In this document: positions 15,199 to 30,100 of the stretch, piece after piece
How the letters are laid out: every line of letters starts with the position of its first letter
How positions within the stretch are numbered: position 1 is the stretch's first letter
From: a virus
Reading direction: 5' to 3' (one strand)
DNA length: 41,488 nucleotides
IMG/VR virus record: IMGVR_UViG_3300006810_000113
Coordinates: 1 to 41,488 of that record
Notes under the pieces: generated by a model
What the model was told of the DNA's origin: nothing
Seen by the model: only the letters and a program-made list of their open reading frames with translations
The model's database searches: none
Translations under genes and position numbers: made by a program

Positions 15199-18100
15199 TT
15201 AGGCAGATACATTTTGTAAAAACACTGCTGCCGGCGTAGCACTATCTTTTAAACTTTTACCTGATTCATACCAAGACATTCCCTTCTTGCGAATTACTAG
15301 AATTTTAACATTTTCAGGTGGTGTATTTTTTAACACTAATTTAGTATCATCTACTATAGTAAAATCAGGCTCTAAAGTTATGTCGCCTTCTGGTGAATCT
15401 TGATCAATAGGTTGTATTACATTTCCTTGGTCATCTGTATATTCGAATCTATAACTAGCAATAGAATTTTTACGTAATCTAGACCCTGCTACAAAAACTT
15501 CAAACTCTGACTCACTTGTTGGCGTAAAGTCTAATTCATACTCGCTAGATGTTCCGTCAGCAGTAAAGATTGTAGTGTACGTTTCGTCTTTATAAGGAAT
15601 TTTATGCTCATCATTTATATATAAAACCTCTGTAGATTTTTCATGCATCATAGGAGCGCCGGTTCCTAATGTTCCTCTTCTTAACTGAGATATCACATTA
15701 CCATCTCTTACATAATATTCAATTCTTTCTCCGTTTATCCATATTATTCCCGGCTTATCATTTACGCCCGGTGATGGAAGATTATCTGCATTTTTTAGAG
15801 TAAGCTTTTTATCATACCAATATAAATCGTCAGCTAAAGTATATTCTTGATTATTAGTAATTGCGTAGAATCGTGTCCTATTTAAAATATCTTTAAACTG
15901 TATCCACGAAAGTTCACTTTGTACAGGGCCAGCCGCAAAGTGTATAACTAAAAATTCATCGCCTAAATCTACATCGGTAATAATTTCTATTACTTTTTTG
16001 CTAGAGTCTATTACATAATCAACATTTGGCGTCAGTAATTGCTTATTTCTCGATAGCCAAACATACTGTGCGTCAACAGTTTCTGTTGTAAGATTAATTT
16101 TTTTGTTTATTATGTTGGAAATTTTTCTCCATTCTTTTGTATTTTCTTGTAACCCAGACAATGATTTAACTGTGATTCTATCTCTAATCAAACCTTGATG
16201 CGTAGCATTGTTAAATCTATAAATTTTAATTTTTGCATTCTCAGCATATATTGTGTAAAATGTAATAGTATTATTATCTACTATAAATTCTTCATTTACA
16301 AAATTACCAAACTGATATTCTGCATTATGTCTTACATATACCTTTAAATCCTGCCCTGCATTAAAACTTACAACATTGTTGTCTAAAATTACAGCAGCTC
16401 TGTCTGAATCCCAATCATAGTCTTGCAAGTATTGTAATTTTGTGTCATCTATATATACCTCAACTGTATAACCAGGTATATTGCCTAAATCAACTTGCTC
16501 TTTATTTAAAGAATATTCAAAAACATTTGCTGTCAAATTAAAGGTTTCGTAATATCCTGGATCTAAGACTTGATCGTTTACAGTGACTACTACTTGCCAT
16601 TCGTTTAGAGATCCAGTTTGACCTTCTTGAACTTCATACTGTGTAGAACTACCATCTGCTGTTAAGTTTTCTATAGACAACTGACTGTAGTTTATATGAT
16701 CACTAGTATTGTATATGTTATACTGTATTTCAGCATTTTCTTGTATCGAATCTGCAAATTCAACAACCGTGTTACCTGCGTCGTCGTTTACAAGCTGATG
16801 TTCTTTTTCTATGCCATCTACTGATACAATACTTTGTAAATTTTCTTTGTAAGGCACACTTGTTATTATACTTAGTGTACTACCGTCACTTATTAATGAT
16901 TCCGAAGCTAAAATATCGTTGCCGCCTACAGAGAAATTACTTATAGATATAATATCTCCATTTGCAGGTGCAGTGTTAAATTCTATGCTTGAATTATTAA
17001 AATCTACAGTAAACTCTGCTGTGTCAACTATATCTCCGTTTAATCTTGCAATAATCTGATTATTTAAAAATACATCTGCATTTACTTTGTAAATTTTTGT
17101 ACTTCCGTCGCCGTAATAAGTGTCTGACGATATTACGCTAGAACCGCCTTGAGCTTTTTGTGTTACCTTGATGTTTAAGGTGTCTAGTACTTGTCCAGGT
17201 ACATGTTCTTCTACTCTTCCGCTTGTATTAGGAGTTACAAAATTATCTCCGTCTATTGTAATATCATTTGCTAATAAACCCTGAGCATTACCATATGTTA
17301 AATTACCGCCAGATAAGTTTGTATCAATACTGTCAGGCATAGGAGCAAATGTACCGTCACTCGAAGTTTTTCTAATTACAAGCACATCGCCTTGTACTAC
17401 TTTTATTTCTGCATAATTAGCAGATCCTGGCATTCTAAACTCATCTAGATATAATGTTTGTGTTAAGCCATCGCCAATTAACGATTCCATAATAGCATTA
17501 GGGTTATCTACAATAGTAGACCCGTCGTATGCTGGATCATCTAATCTTGTGTTGTTCAAGTATACGTTATAGACTGTATTTGCTTCTAATGGTGAACTTA
17601 ATGTAATCTGTGTGGTAGAACCATCAAAAGTAAATATTTCATCTTCGTTTGTATCTACATAAGAATCCCAAGTACTGTTAAACCATACATCATTGTCCCA
17701 GCCCTTAATGTTATCAAACTCTAAACCTTTAACTTCAACACCGCCGTAGTCTACACCAGACATAAGTTGTGATAGTTCTTTTCCTAGTCCCTCTGTTTGA
17801 GGTAGGTACAGTTTACCTATTCTATCAGCAGCATTTAATAGTTCTATAGATTTAGAGTACTCAATTCTTACTTCCGAGCCTTGACTTAATGCATTGTTTG
17901 TAGTAATTCTTCCTAAATATCTCAGATAGCTTTTTGTTTTATCTTCGATATTTTCGTATGTATAGTCACCAAGTAATAATTCTATATCATTTACATACAC
18001 TTTAATTTTGTCAGTGCGTGTGTCTAATGGCCATTTTAAGGTGTATTGAGTTGAAGTTCCGCTAGCAACAAAAGATTCAGTAGACTCTAAAACACTTACA

Positions 18101-21100
18101 ACAAAATTATTTGTTATTCTATCAAATTTCATTTTATTTGTAAGAGATCTTGTCTTACTATTTCCTATTTCGACACTTATTCTTGCAGGTGTGCCAGTAT
18201 CGGTTATATTAGAAATAATCTCAACTTCGGGTACTGAAAAATACCCTTTGCCTGGATTTATTATTTCACATTTTTTTAACTTGCCATTTGTTCCAATGTA
18301 CGTTTTAATTTCTGCACCAGTGCCTGACTCACTTGTTAAATTTATAATAGGCGGCGTTCTATAACCACTGCCCGGATCTATAATATTAACTGCTGTTATT
18401 TCAAAACTTGCATTGTCTAACCAAATTTTATTAGGATAATCTTCGACAAATCTAGACTCTACTTCTATTTGATCGTTAATGAATTTTGTTTTAGGAACAA
18501 CAATTCTATTCAACTCATCATCATAGATTACTCTTAAATCAAAGTCTGTAGTAAGAGCTCTTGCTGGTTCTACTCTATCATAGATACTTAAATATTCTCT
18601 TATTTTAGTCTTATAAGGCTTTACTTCTTCTATATAATTTTCATAGCTAGGCAAATTATCATTATTGAAAGTAAGATCTTTTCTTAATTTTCCAACATTA
18701 TGCTTTGCTTTTATAAAACTTGTTTTAAATAACCAGTCTGCATTATTTTGCTCTGACAGCAGATATCTAATACTAGCAAAAAATAGTTTATTATATTCAT
18801 TTAACAAGTCATTTACAAACAAGTTATTCTTAATTGCATAAAGAATTATTCTAAGTTCAAAAATTGGTAAGAAATCATATAGCTTAATATCAAAACTATT
18901 ACTATCGTAACCAAACGGTAAAGGTTTGTAAAGCCTTTCTGAAAATTCTATAGTTCCATTTTGTCTACCAATAGTTTCGTAATCTATTGTGTAATCTAAA
19001 TTATTAGTTGTGTTTACTCTGCGTAGGAGTAACCAGCCGCCTGTTCCAACATTTTTAATTTTTACTGTTTGATCAAAATTAATATTAGCTGTATAAATGT
19101 CATGTGTTGTTTCAACAATATGGTTTATTTCTGTATTTTGATTATAACCTTCGGCGTACCAATCTATATAATTCCAGTACAATGTAGTATCAAACTTTTG
19201 AGTAATTGCTCTAGTCCATACTTGGAACACAGTGTCTCTTTCGTAAATGGCCCATTTAGTATTGATATTAGAGTCAGAGTTTACTAATACTCTATAACTA
19301 CGAACAGTAGCAATAGTATCTTGATCATAATTCTGTCCTGCGTTCTCTATCACTACAGAACTTAATTTACCTATACTATCAATAGTAGTAGAAATTACAG
19401 CACCCGAGCCTTGCCCTATTACTTCTACCGAAGGTGCTACTTTGTATCCGCGCCCTTTTGATACTATATCTACTCTAGAAACTTTTCCGTTTTCAATAAC
19501 TAAAGAAAGTTTTGCTTGTGTAAACTTTTCTACATTGATGTCTGTTAAATCATCATACGTATCTACAACTTCGTCGTAAGCTTGTTGTTCGCTTGTAGGT
19601 GACGGATCTGCATCAAATAAAGGCGTTAAATCTTTATCATCTACAATGAGATTTTGTTTTAGCACATAATTTGTACGCTCAACAACTTGTTTCAAAGCTT
19701 CAATTCTGTTTTCAAACCAAGTTTGTCTAGGTGTGAAAAGGTTTCCGTATCTGTACTTAATAGGAACCCTTGGGTCCGGTACTGGTCTTTGGAAATCATC
19801 GTAACCAATTAAACTATCGTACCATTTTAAGATAATATCATCATTAGGTTGACTTGATCCTAAATTTTCTGTTGTGATTTGATATTGCAAGTGTGAATTG
19901 TTATCTTCATTTCCAACCTTAAAAGTTTGCACACTTAATACTATATTATCATCGGTCAAATATTGCTTTACATTGTTCAGTAAGAATGAATTACCGTTTA
20001 AGAAAGAAACAAATTCTATGCCTGCGTTTACAGGGTTACTAATAATAGAAGCTATTTGAGAAATACTGATATTTCTACCCTCAACATTAGGTACAGTATT
20101 TTTGTTTTTTACCCAAAAGTAATATCTTGGTACAAATTGTTCTGACACAACATCATATTTTTGTTTCACAACATATGCTCTATTACCATATAAGCTAAAT
20201 CCGCCTGATATTAATCCTTCTTGAACTACAGAATCATATTCAGACGGAGTTAATCTACTTTCTACCCATTCGTAAACATCAATACTGCTATTGTCAACTA
20301 ATGTGTTTTGAGTTTGAGAGTTATATATTACATCATTTTGATATGTATTTAAAAATGAAGCATTATTAATATTCCACCATACTTTGCCTACATACTCTTC
20401 TGCCCAGGGCGAGCCACTATCAAAAATTACATCTTCACCTTCGTCAGAGCTACTACTAGTTGATACTATATTGTAACTAGCTGGATCATCTGGTGTTTTA
20501 AAGGATATTTCTTGCTCTGCAACTCCGGCTATTTTTCCTTGAATAATATCAATGTAGTCTAAATTTCTAATAACTTCATCTGTTTTTCTATTATACAAAA
20601 ATACTTTTTTAATCTTACTAAGGTCAACTGTTTCTTCAAGAGTTCTTACGTTTAACCACATTGTATTAGTTGTAGTATCTGTAAGTTTAAAATTATAGAT
20701 TTGTCCTATACTATCATTTCTAAATATCGAAGTTGCATATATGTTATTGTTTTTTAGAACAATTTTAGAACCAAAATTTTCAATGTCATTATCTGGAGCA
20801 CTTAAGATTTGCGCTAATAGGAATTCATCATCTATATTATCATAAATGTAAACTTTTCCTTGATTTGCATTTGTATATGCAAATCGTGTAAAGCCGTAAT
20901 CAAACGTTGTGTTATTATTGTCATATGTTGTATCAATAATTGATTCGCTATTTTTTGCGCTAATTAGTAATTTTTCACCGTCGAAATCAATTTCTGTGCC
21001 AAATTGTTCATTTTTGTCATAATTTTGATTCTCAAGAACAGACAGTAATTCAAAAGAGCCGTTAATTTGCTTATAAATTACAACTCGACCTTCATTTTTT

Positions 21101-24100
21101 CTAACTGTATCTTTTAAGGGTTCGTTAATAGCAATGTATAAGCCAGAACCACTAATTGCTACCCGTGTACCTAAACCGGAAGTTGTGCTATCTAACTGAT
21201 TAGTACTATCGTCACCAGTTATTATAGTTTGACTTAACTGATATAGCCCGTTGATATTTCTGTAGACTACAATTTTAGACGGTTTATCTAAATATGTTGC
21301 TCTTGCTACAAGTACATCTCCATTTTTCGATACGTCAAATGTAGATCCGAATGTCTCTAGTAGTTCTTGATCTAAAATAGTAGAGTAATCTACTGAATCA
21401 TTTATAACTACAGTTCCTGTATTGTTAGGTATATGTCCTACATAGTCTATGTATTCAGATTTCTCTGTCCAATTAGCAATATTAAATACACCAGGCACTA
21501 GATTTGTTTTTGCTTCATACAAAGTGCCATCAGGGTCATCAAGATAAATTATATCACCTGTTCTATAATTAAGTGTTTCGTCAAAAGCACCTTTGTATTT
21601 CTTAAATTTAGCTAGGTCCCAAGAATAATCAACTCCGTCTATAGTACCATTATTAACAAAATATATTTTACCAGGTAATACAATGCTCTCGTCACCTTTC
21701 GCTGCAACAAATGCTTTTTGATTACTACCATCTATTCGTAAAGTTACCTGAGATCCTAAATGTCTATTACTTTGTCTATCCGGTGTTGTAAAGTTACCTA
21801 TCAGTTCGTGGCCCTGCCCTAAACTCTTATATACAGAATACATTCCTTCATTTGTAAAATTACTTGCTTCTCCGTTTACATCAGCTGGAATGTTAAATAT
21901 CTCTTTCCAATTGTTGTTAATAATACTAGGTGGTTCATTTGTAATAGGTGCACCTAAAATTTGTCTATTTGTATACAACCAATATTCTGCATCTATTAAT
22001 TCGTTTTGACCTGTATACTGTATCTCCAAACTATTGTCAAGTTCTATGCTTACTGTATTTTTAAAAACTAATAAGTCGCCTATTCCTTGAGCTGAATTCC
22101 CTAAACTTACAGCATTTATATTTCCTATTTCTCTATCTATTTGATAAATCGAGCTAGGGTCGCTAGGTATTGCTAAAAATTCTATAGCTGCTAAGTCACC
22201 ATAATCAAATCCTTTGCTCCAAGTGCCTGTTGTATTTTTTACAAATATTTTTACATTTATGCCATTACGTTCTATGAATGCAACTTCTGCTGTTGCTCCA
22301 GTAGTTTTATCTCTTACTGTTTGGCCAATTTTAGGTTGATAAGGTTCGCCGTTAGTCTGGAATTTTGTAAATTCAAAACTAATGTACCCATTCCAAATGT
22401 CAACAATATTGTGTTCTCTATTAATTTGTCCCAGAGTTAATCCAATATTAGTAATAGGGTTTGGTACCCCTAACGTGTAATTAGGAATTTGATTTACATA
22501 TATGTAAACGTCATCGCCTATAGATAAAGTGTCTGAAAATGCAGACGGTGCTCTAACAGCAAATTTTGTATTTAAAATTTCTCCATTTACATTATCAGCA
22601 TTAGGAAAACCTTCATAGCTAAAAGTTTTAATGTAAGAATTTACATTATTTTCACTGTCTATTATTGTAGTATTAGTATCATATATGTTGTGATAATCAT
22701 TAATGTAAGTAGAATCTTCACTTATGTCAAGGTATATTAATCCTCGACCTTCGTCTGTCAATGTAGAACCATTTGTAACTGTATATGTTGGTGTTTCGAT
22801 AAACCAAAAACCGCCGTACACAATTCTATCTGCGTCTAGTTGTTTTACAAAATCTCCTACAAATTCACCAGTATTAAGTAAAAACAAAGATGCAGTAGTA
22901 TTAAATGTACCAACAGTATCTTTTAGATATACTATATATTTGTCTTCGTCGTTCTTGTGAACATACGCAACTGTACCTGCGCCAGTTGAAGACTGCACTG
23001 CATCGCCTACTTGTGGAATAGTGATAATACTTGCAAAATATAATGTTGTATCAATTGCTTCCCTAATTATATGTTGAGATTCAAAAAATGCTTCGTCTAT
23101 TCCATTATATTCTAAATTAAATGGATTTGTTGGCACTAGCGTTTCTTGATCTTGATAGGTTTTTGTAAGTGTGTTCCATGCAAATTTTGCTTGATATGAA
23201 TCAGCATTACGAGTATTATCGTATAAAGTTTTAGGCACTCTTACAAGTATATGATTTACATCTCCTGTAAATGCAGGTATACTAGTACCAGTACGCAGTG
23301 CATAATTTCCTACATTCAGTATAGAATAAGTTTCTGTTCTGTTTTCTTGATTTGAATCAATAATACCTTGAGTAACACTGCTAAAAGTATTAAACAAATT
23401 TCCGTCGAGCGCTGGAATTAGATCAAATTTTGATTCCCATAATCTATCTTTATATTTTACAATATCGCCCTCGGAGTATGATACCGACGTTGAAAACGCA
23501 TCTTTGTATTTGGTTTTTACATTAGATGCTGTAGGCGAACCTACAATTATATGAGGTCCTTTTATATCTACACTAGAACCAAATTTTAAATTATTACCAA
23601 TGCCAGTATCTGGCTCTAATACATCATTTAAAGTCCAAGACGAAGAAGCAGATTTTCTACTGTAAACCCAAACTTTTCCTTGTTCATTTTCAGGATCACC
23701 TATTACTAAAATATTATTATTATCGTTTACTGCAATACTATCACCAAATGTTCCACTAAATGTTGTTTCGGTATCACTAGGTCCGTTTACTTTTTCTAAC
23801 AAATCAAATTGATTACTATTTTTGAGTACTCGCCAATTATCAGATTCGGCAAAATTATCAATCCAAATACGCATATTGTCATCAAAAGATTTCTGTAATG
23901 TTTGATTAGCCTCGCTCACATCTGTAAATCTTACCTTCTCTAACTTTGTAATATTTGCTGTTACATTAGAACCCGAAGGAAGTTGTTTTGTAAATTTTAC
24001 ATATAATGTGTCATTTTCTTTTCTTGTAACCTGTCCGAAATAATTAACTGATGAATTATATACTGACTCATTTAAAGTAACTGAACTGTCCGCAAGATTT

Positions 24101-27100
24101 CCGCCTTGATCAGTATTAGGTGCATAAAAATTGTTTATACCTATAATATCATTTACTTGTATATCGCCAACTGGTTGTTTAAATTGTATTTCTGCAACAT
24201 AAAAAGTAAGTGCTTTAGATTCTGTAAAAGCGCCTAAATCGCCAAATAATGATTCAGCTATTGCTTGATCCGATAATCTATTTGCTTGTTGTATTTTTGC
24301 TTGAGTGTCGAGATATTGTTGATAAAGAAAATCAGACTGTTCTCGATCAATAATGTTAACTATTTCTTCTAATGTTAAAGTTTCAGTAGACACATTTATA
24401 ATTTCATAGTCGTTGATAGCTTTGACTTGTAAATCTGTTTTTACATGTCTGTATACATTCCAATCTTCAGTTTTATCACCAAATATCCAAAGATATTCAT
24501 TATTTCCTAAAACATTTGTTCCTACTCCTATTATGTCAGACAGATTTGATAAACCTGCTTTTACATCTTCTTTGTGAACATACCCAGCTGTGTTCACATA
24601 GCTAGTAAATTGTTTTTTAGTAGGAAACGGATTATTAATGTTTTCTGAAGGAACATATACATCATAAGTTGGAATGTTATACGTTGTGTCACCGTTCGTA
24701 TTTTCATCAGCAATTTGTATTAATTGCGGATTAACAATAAACTTTGCTTCGTCTAGTTTAACTTCAAATTCATCAAAAGTTGCCGAAGCACCGTATACAC
24801 CATCTCTAATTGCCCATTCTTCATAAAATTCCAAACTGTCTTTATCTTCACTTGCTAACGCATCAAACAATTTAGAAAAAGCATTTTGAGTTCCTTTTTC
24901 GAGAATCATGCCTTGATAAAACTTATATTGACTTACATCGTCAGCTATAATATTTTCAAGGTAATCTCTTTTTTGATATCCTATTAGATGTTGAGCAAAT
25001 TTTTGCTGCTCGGTATCAAAATTATCACTATCTAGATCATAAAAATCACCAAATTGATTAACTTTATATTCAAAATTAGGTAACAATCCTTGTTTTGGTT
25101 TTTCGTTTAGCGCAATCCAATTAGAAGCATTAAAAAATTCTGTACCAAGAATTTTTTTATCCGCAACATAAAATTTTTGTTCATATTGAATAAGGTCGCC
25201 TACATCATATGATTTATTTGATTCCCACTGTTCGTAATCTGCATCTTGGAAAACAAAACCTGGAATGTTAGCACTACCGTTCCACTCATCAGTACTATAG
25301 CCTAATATTTTTATTCTCTCTTGTCTATAACCAGGTATGAGATCAAAAATTACGTCACTAAACACAGTTTTATTATTCAATAAAATTACATGCTCTTTTT
25401 GAATTAAAGGTAATTCTACATGATAAATTCCTTCTCCTGTGTCTTCGTCGTTTACATATAATGTATATTCTGAATCACTTCTGCCTACTGAAGATAAATT
25501 TATTTCAAGTATATTTCCATTAGCATTATACAATGTATTTCCATTAGGGCCGTTATAAATATCGCCAACTACAGCATAAGGATTTTGGAATTGTAAATAA
25601 TTAGATCCCGGACTTAAAGAGATTAAGCTGCCTTCGTCTAGTTCAAATAACGTCCAGAACAAAAATTCCTTAGCTGAATGCAGCCAATTATACACAACAT
25701 TTTCATTTGATTTATAATATTCAAATACAAAACCTTTTTGTTGTAGATATTCGCCATAGCTAATTAAAAAGTCAACTACTTCTTGTTCTGTAGTTAACAA
25801 AGTGCCATATGGAATTTCTTTTATTTTTGTTTGAAATTGTGTACGTACTTCAACTGTTTTCCCACCTATTGTAGGCAAGCTATCTAGTTTTGCAAAAAAA
25901 TCTAGATTAAATTCTGTTTCTCTATTTGTTGCGGTACATCTATAAAATGTATTATTATTACGCACAATCGTACCAGTGGTATATAAGTTGCCGCTTTGCC
26001 ATTCAACATATGATTCACTTATACCACCTACGTTTATAGGATAATCACTACTACTAGCAATATGAGGAAAAATAGAAAAATATCCTTTTGCTTTGTTATA
26101 TCCTTTTAATAAAAATCCTTCTTCAGTTCGTTGAATAATTACACCGCTATAGGAACATATATCAACAGGAGTGCTCTCATTGTAAACAATTTCGTAATCT
26201 TCTTCAGGTACAAAAACATTTCCTTTGTTTAGTGGTGTTCTGCTGTCAAGGATTAACTTTAATTTGCTTTTTTCTGTGTAACCTGCAAATTTAAATCCCA
26301 TTTGATTAGTAATATTTTGCAAGTCATTTTTATAAAGATCGAAATTTTTCTTAATCATTTTTGAATAATTTGCAATATAATTTATTATACCACTAGTTGC
26401 AACATAATCATCGTCGATATTATTAGGAGGATACACTATGTCTTCTAACTGTAGTCTATTATTAGACGGTTTGTAAATTATATTTCCGCTTATATCTCTT
26501 ATTTGATTATATCTATCAAATGCGGTTGCAAAAAATTCATTAGGTTTATTTAAACCATATGCTATAAGTAATGCAAACGGGTACTCGCTAGATCTACGCC
26601 AGGCTGCTTCAACTGGAGCACCATCTCCAAATACAAAAGGCTTTTCTATGTTATTAAAATTATAAGCACCTATCAAACCAATTTCTAATGGTTTTATTAA
26701 GTCGCCGTGCTCGTCAACAGGAAGTATATCAAATAAATTAGGCCTACTATATTTAGAATCGTAAATAGGTCTTTGATCAGGAACACGTATAATACCCTTT
26801 TGAATGTCTTCCCATAGTAAAAAATTATCTTTTGTGTAAGGCGCTGAACCGTAGGTATCTTTCCACCAAGTAGGCTCAATAGAAAATCCTAGCATTTCCC
26901 ACGGAGCAATGTGAGGACGATCAGTATCGTAAAAGTATTTGAAAATTTCACGCCAAAAACCTGGTAATTTATTATATTCTATATCTGTACTATCACTATA
27001 ATTGTAAGTAAAACTATTATCTCGTTCAAAAAAATCATGACTGTGATAGTCTTTGTTTATTAAATTTGTCCAAGCAATAAATTCAGGAGTAAGTGCTTTA

Positions 27101-30100
27101 TTAACTAATTCAGAACTTAGAGAATCATTTCTGTAAAAGCTAGATTTAACTCTAGATATATCAAATAATTCAGCGTTATAAGTTACTTTTATATTATTAA
27201 AAATTCTTTTTTCTAATTCTATTAGTAGATCATCTCTATAATCATCATATGCTTTGGTTATAGATCCGTCGTGGCCTTGTATAACATTTACTGGTGTTTG
27301 TAATGTAGTATCTAAATAAATTTTTGGTTCAAAAAGAGGGTACAAACCTAATTTAGTAGGAGTGGGCGGAATATAATTACCATTTGTACTTTCATATTCG
27401 TAAATTGAAATTACATCTTGTGGTTGTTTACTAGCTGTAACTACTGCGTAGCCTTCGTTATTAAATGTATAATCAATTCCGTGCAATAATTGTACATCAT
27501 TCAAATAAACTTGAACAGCTCTTGTTGAAGCATCTGCTAGTGTAAAGTTTTCAGCTAAAGGAAAATAAATTTCATCGCTATCTTCAATTTCGTGATCGGT
27601 TTTTATATTGCCACTGTATGGTACCATATCACTAAAATAGAAGTTATCATTTGAATTTTTATTACGAGAAAATTCTTCTAAAATTTTATCAACATGAGTT
27701 TTTGCATCACCGCTAATTCCTAAATTTTCGCTCAAGCTTAAAAATTCACGTTTGAATTTACTATACTCATTTTTAGCATAGCGTATAGCATCAACAAAAT
27801 TAGCATTTTCATTTACAATGTGATACAGTGATAAATTTAAAGGAGCGCTATGTTGTAAAAAACGTCTACCATTTCTACCAATATCTGATATATCTCTTAG
27901 ATTACTTGAACCGGGATATTGACCTATAAATTCTTCTGTATTTTCTACAATACTAGATACATGATCATTTACTTCTCCTAAAGTAAAAGTATCTAAATTT
28001 TGATTTTTAGGATTTCGTTCTAAGGAATACGGAAATTCATATTTTCCATTTTGATTTTTCTGTAAATCTGAGGTAGTTTTTATAACTATATTGTCGCCAT
28101 ACTCTAGCGCAGCAACAAAATTAATTCTTGCATATTCAGTTACGTCCGGCTCTACAGTATAGTCGGTACCTTTAATTAGAAGTTGATTATTTTTGAAAAC
28201 ATTAATATGTATATTTTCAATATTATTTGAACTATCATCATATACATCTATATAAACATTATTGAAAGATTCGTCATATACATATTGTCTAATAACAGGT
28301 TGTTTATATCCAGTAACTTTTTGCCATTGTGAAACATTCTTAAAATCTGTTCTATTTTTATATTTTCGTAAATAACCTTTGTTTACTTCGACAATTTGTT
28401 CGTTTTCATTTTCTATGTAGGTAAAAGTGCTCTGGCCATAATCGGACTCAAACACAATATCTCCTACATTATTAATATTTTGATATGTTAACGCAAAGCC
28501 TAATTCTAAATCTACTGTACTATTTCCTACCTTATATCCTATAATTCTATTACCCTTAAAGGTGGTAGATTCATAGTAATTGATATCTCCGAAGCTGTAG
28601 TTATTGCTATCGAACATATCAAACAACGGTGCTTGATTTCTTTGAATTTTTCTTTGACTAACAGTCCAAACATCGTTTGCAAAAGATAAAACTTTGCCTT
28701 TATATTCATTACCCCTTAACACTGCAACTGTCTCGTTTTCCAAGGCTTCAGTATCGTCAGTTTCAACTAAGGTAATTTGTCTTCTATTCGACACAATGGC
28801 ATCATCTTCAATTGTACCATCATATGTAATAAATTTTACTGTATAAATTTTATTTTTTACAAATGGATCTGGGTCTGCAAGAAACAATATTCGCATTCCG
28901 TCTGCTAGATCTACACTATCTACGTTATATCCAATGCTTCCTTCAATAACAGAAAATACATCAACAGTAAAATCATCAACTAAATCGATATTTTGTTTTG
29001 CTTTTGTACCATGATTATATAATTTAATATTAGGGTCAAATTCAATAATCGGTCTGCTAGCCCTAAAATTTTGATCTAGCTCAACTATAGAATTATTTAG
29101 ATCTGCCGATTGTTGAATAATATCTTTATGGAACCATCTATTATGCCTTGACCATATATTACCGTCTATAGATGATCTATTAATGGTTAAATAATCTTTT
29201 TGCGACGGATATCCAATCGCTGTATCAAACGGTTTAGAATCAAATTGTATACTGTCAAAGTTGACTTCTATATCAGGTGTATATTCTGAAGGTATATTAA
29301 GCGAATTTTCTTCTATAAGAGTAATGCTGTCACCAACTCCTTCGACATAGAATGTTTTATCTTTATAATATGTAGGTTCTACTTCACCTATAAATTTAAT
29401 TTTCATTCCATTAGAAAATTCAACGCCGTTGCCTGATTTATAGTATTTCTTTTGTAAAATTTCTGCTTCTACGTCAACAAAAGCAGCTTCTTCAATATCT
29501 TTAATTTCAATACGTCCATTGATATTAATATCTTCTGTTGACACATACCATAAATCGTCTGGCGCATACTGACTAAGCTGTAAGGTTACTGTACCTTTTT
29601 CTAAGCCTTGTATATCTACGCCTTCGTATATTATAATAGATGAACTATCTAAGTCAAAATCTGACTGATCAGTTAATTTACTACGGAATACAATAGGAAA
29701 ATTTGGTATATCAACATCAAATTTATATGTCATGCCTCTATATAATGTTAGAGTAGGATTGTTTGTTAATCCATCTGGTGTAAAAATATAAGAGTACGAA
29801 TCTAAATTATCACCAAGTCTTACTTTTATAGTACTGTCAACTTCTACCGAGTTTCCGGCAATACTAATTGCTTGAGGCCCGCTAGGTAGCCAATAGTATT
29901 CTCTAAAATTAGCAAATTTATCCCAATTGATATTAGGGTTCCATGCATAAAATTCTTGCTGGGTTAATAAACCATAATCTTTGTTAGCAGAATTATAATT
30001 TGCAAATGCATTAGTATAATCATTAAAATCTTTATAGAATCTTGTATTGCCTAAATTATCTTTTATAATCGACGCAGGCTCAAACTTATAATCATTTCTC

